NCBI GenBank assembly: GCA_023460155.1
Contig: JAEWRF010000111.1
Coordinates: 1 to 5,102, forward strand
DNA from: Bacillota bacterium
GTDB lineage: Bacteria > Bacillota > Clostridia > Oscillospirales > Acutalibacteraceae
Direction: 5' to 3'
Length of the DNA: 5,102 nt
Each line of letters begins with the position of its first letter. The stretch's first letter is position 1. The notes beneath the pieces were generated by a model. That model was given only the letters and a program-made list of their open reading frames with translations. It did no database searches and was not told the origin of the DNA. Shown one piece after another: positions 5,092 to 5,102 of this stretch. A program made the translations under genes and the position numbers.

Positions 5092-5102
5092 CAGGTTATT
5101 CT
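5089..5102 (+). CDS. Start of a gene cut by the right edge; possibly kdpA
   Basis: Only 14 bases are present from the TTG at 5089, encoding (M)QVI plus two bases of a probable Leu codon. An N-terminus of this hydrophobic type fits KdpA, the K+-channel-like subunit of KdpFABC, which normally follows kdpF. The evidence is the position after the KdpF-like peptide, the 17-bp gap and the strong ribosome binding site. Four residues cannot identify a family, so no symbol is given. Confidence 0.3.

Overview
The window looks like chromosomal DNA from a Gram-positive, moderately GC-rich Clostridia-type anaerobe, possibly of the Oscillospirales/Ruminococcaceae kind. This is inferred from the strong AGGAGG-like ribosome binding sites, a probable TTG start, compact translationally coupled genes, and the style of the surface-protein repeats at the left edge. 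No rRNA, marker gene or mobile element fixes the taxonomy.

Layout. Positions 1-472 (+) hold the 3' end of a gene whose product ends in two tandem copies of an ~85-89-residue domain, probably part of a secreted or surface protein. Positions 473-573 are the gap between two convergent genes and contain a near-perfect bidirectional intrinsic terminator. Positions 574-4526 (-) are a complete potABCD polyamine ABC-importer operon in the order potA, potB, potC, potD. Its genes abut or overlap (0 bp, 4 bp overlap, 6 bp gap). Positions 4527-4972 are a 446-bp divergent intergenic region. On the minus strand it holds a consensus-like sigma-70-type promoter (TTGACA, 17 bp, TATTAT) and a ~140-nt potA leader with strong potential to fold. 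On the plus strand it holds a direct-repeat operator-like site and a weak promoter. Positions 4973-5071 (+) encode a 32-residue single-pass membrane peptide that resembles KdpF. It is followed after 17 bp by the first bases of a gene that probably starts at TTG and could be kdpA.

How the genes work together. PotA (ATPase), PotB and PotC (permeases) and PotD (binding protein) form one spermidine/putrescine importer. If the right-edge genes are kdpFA, the divergent region separates a polyamine importer from a high-affinity K+ uptake operon.

Most notable points: the densely structured potA leader, which matches no riboswitch class I recognise; a PotD that has a cleavable-type signal peptide without a lipobox cysteine and a C-terminal transmembrane anchor; substitutions at expected polyamine-contact positions of PotD; and an 11-bp-period direct repeat of the kind bound by OmpR/PhoB-family regulators upstream of the putative kdp genes. 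The transporter itself is a known system. I see no clearly new multi-gene system here.
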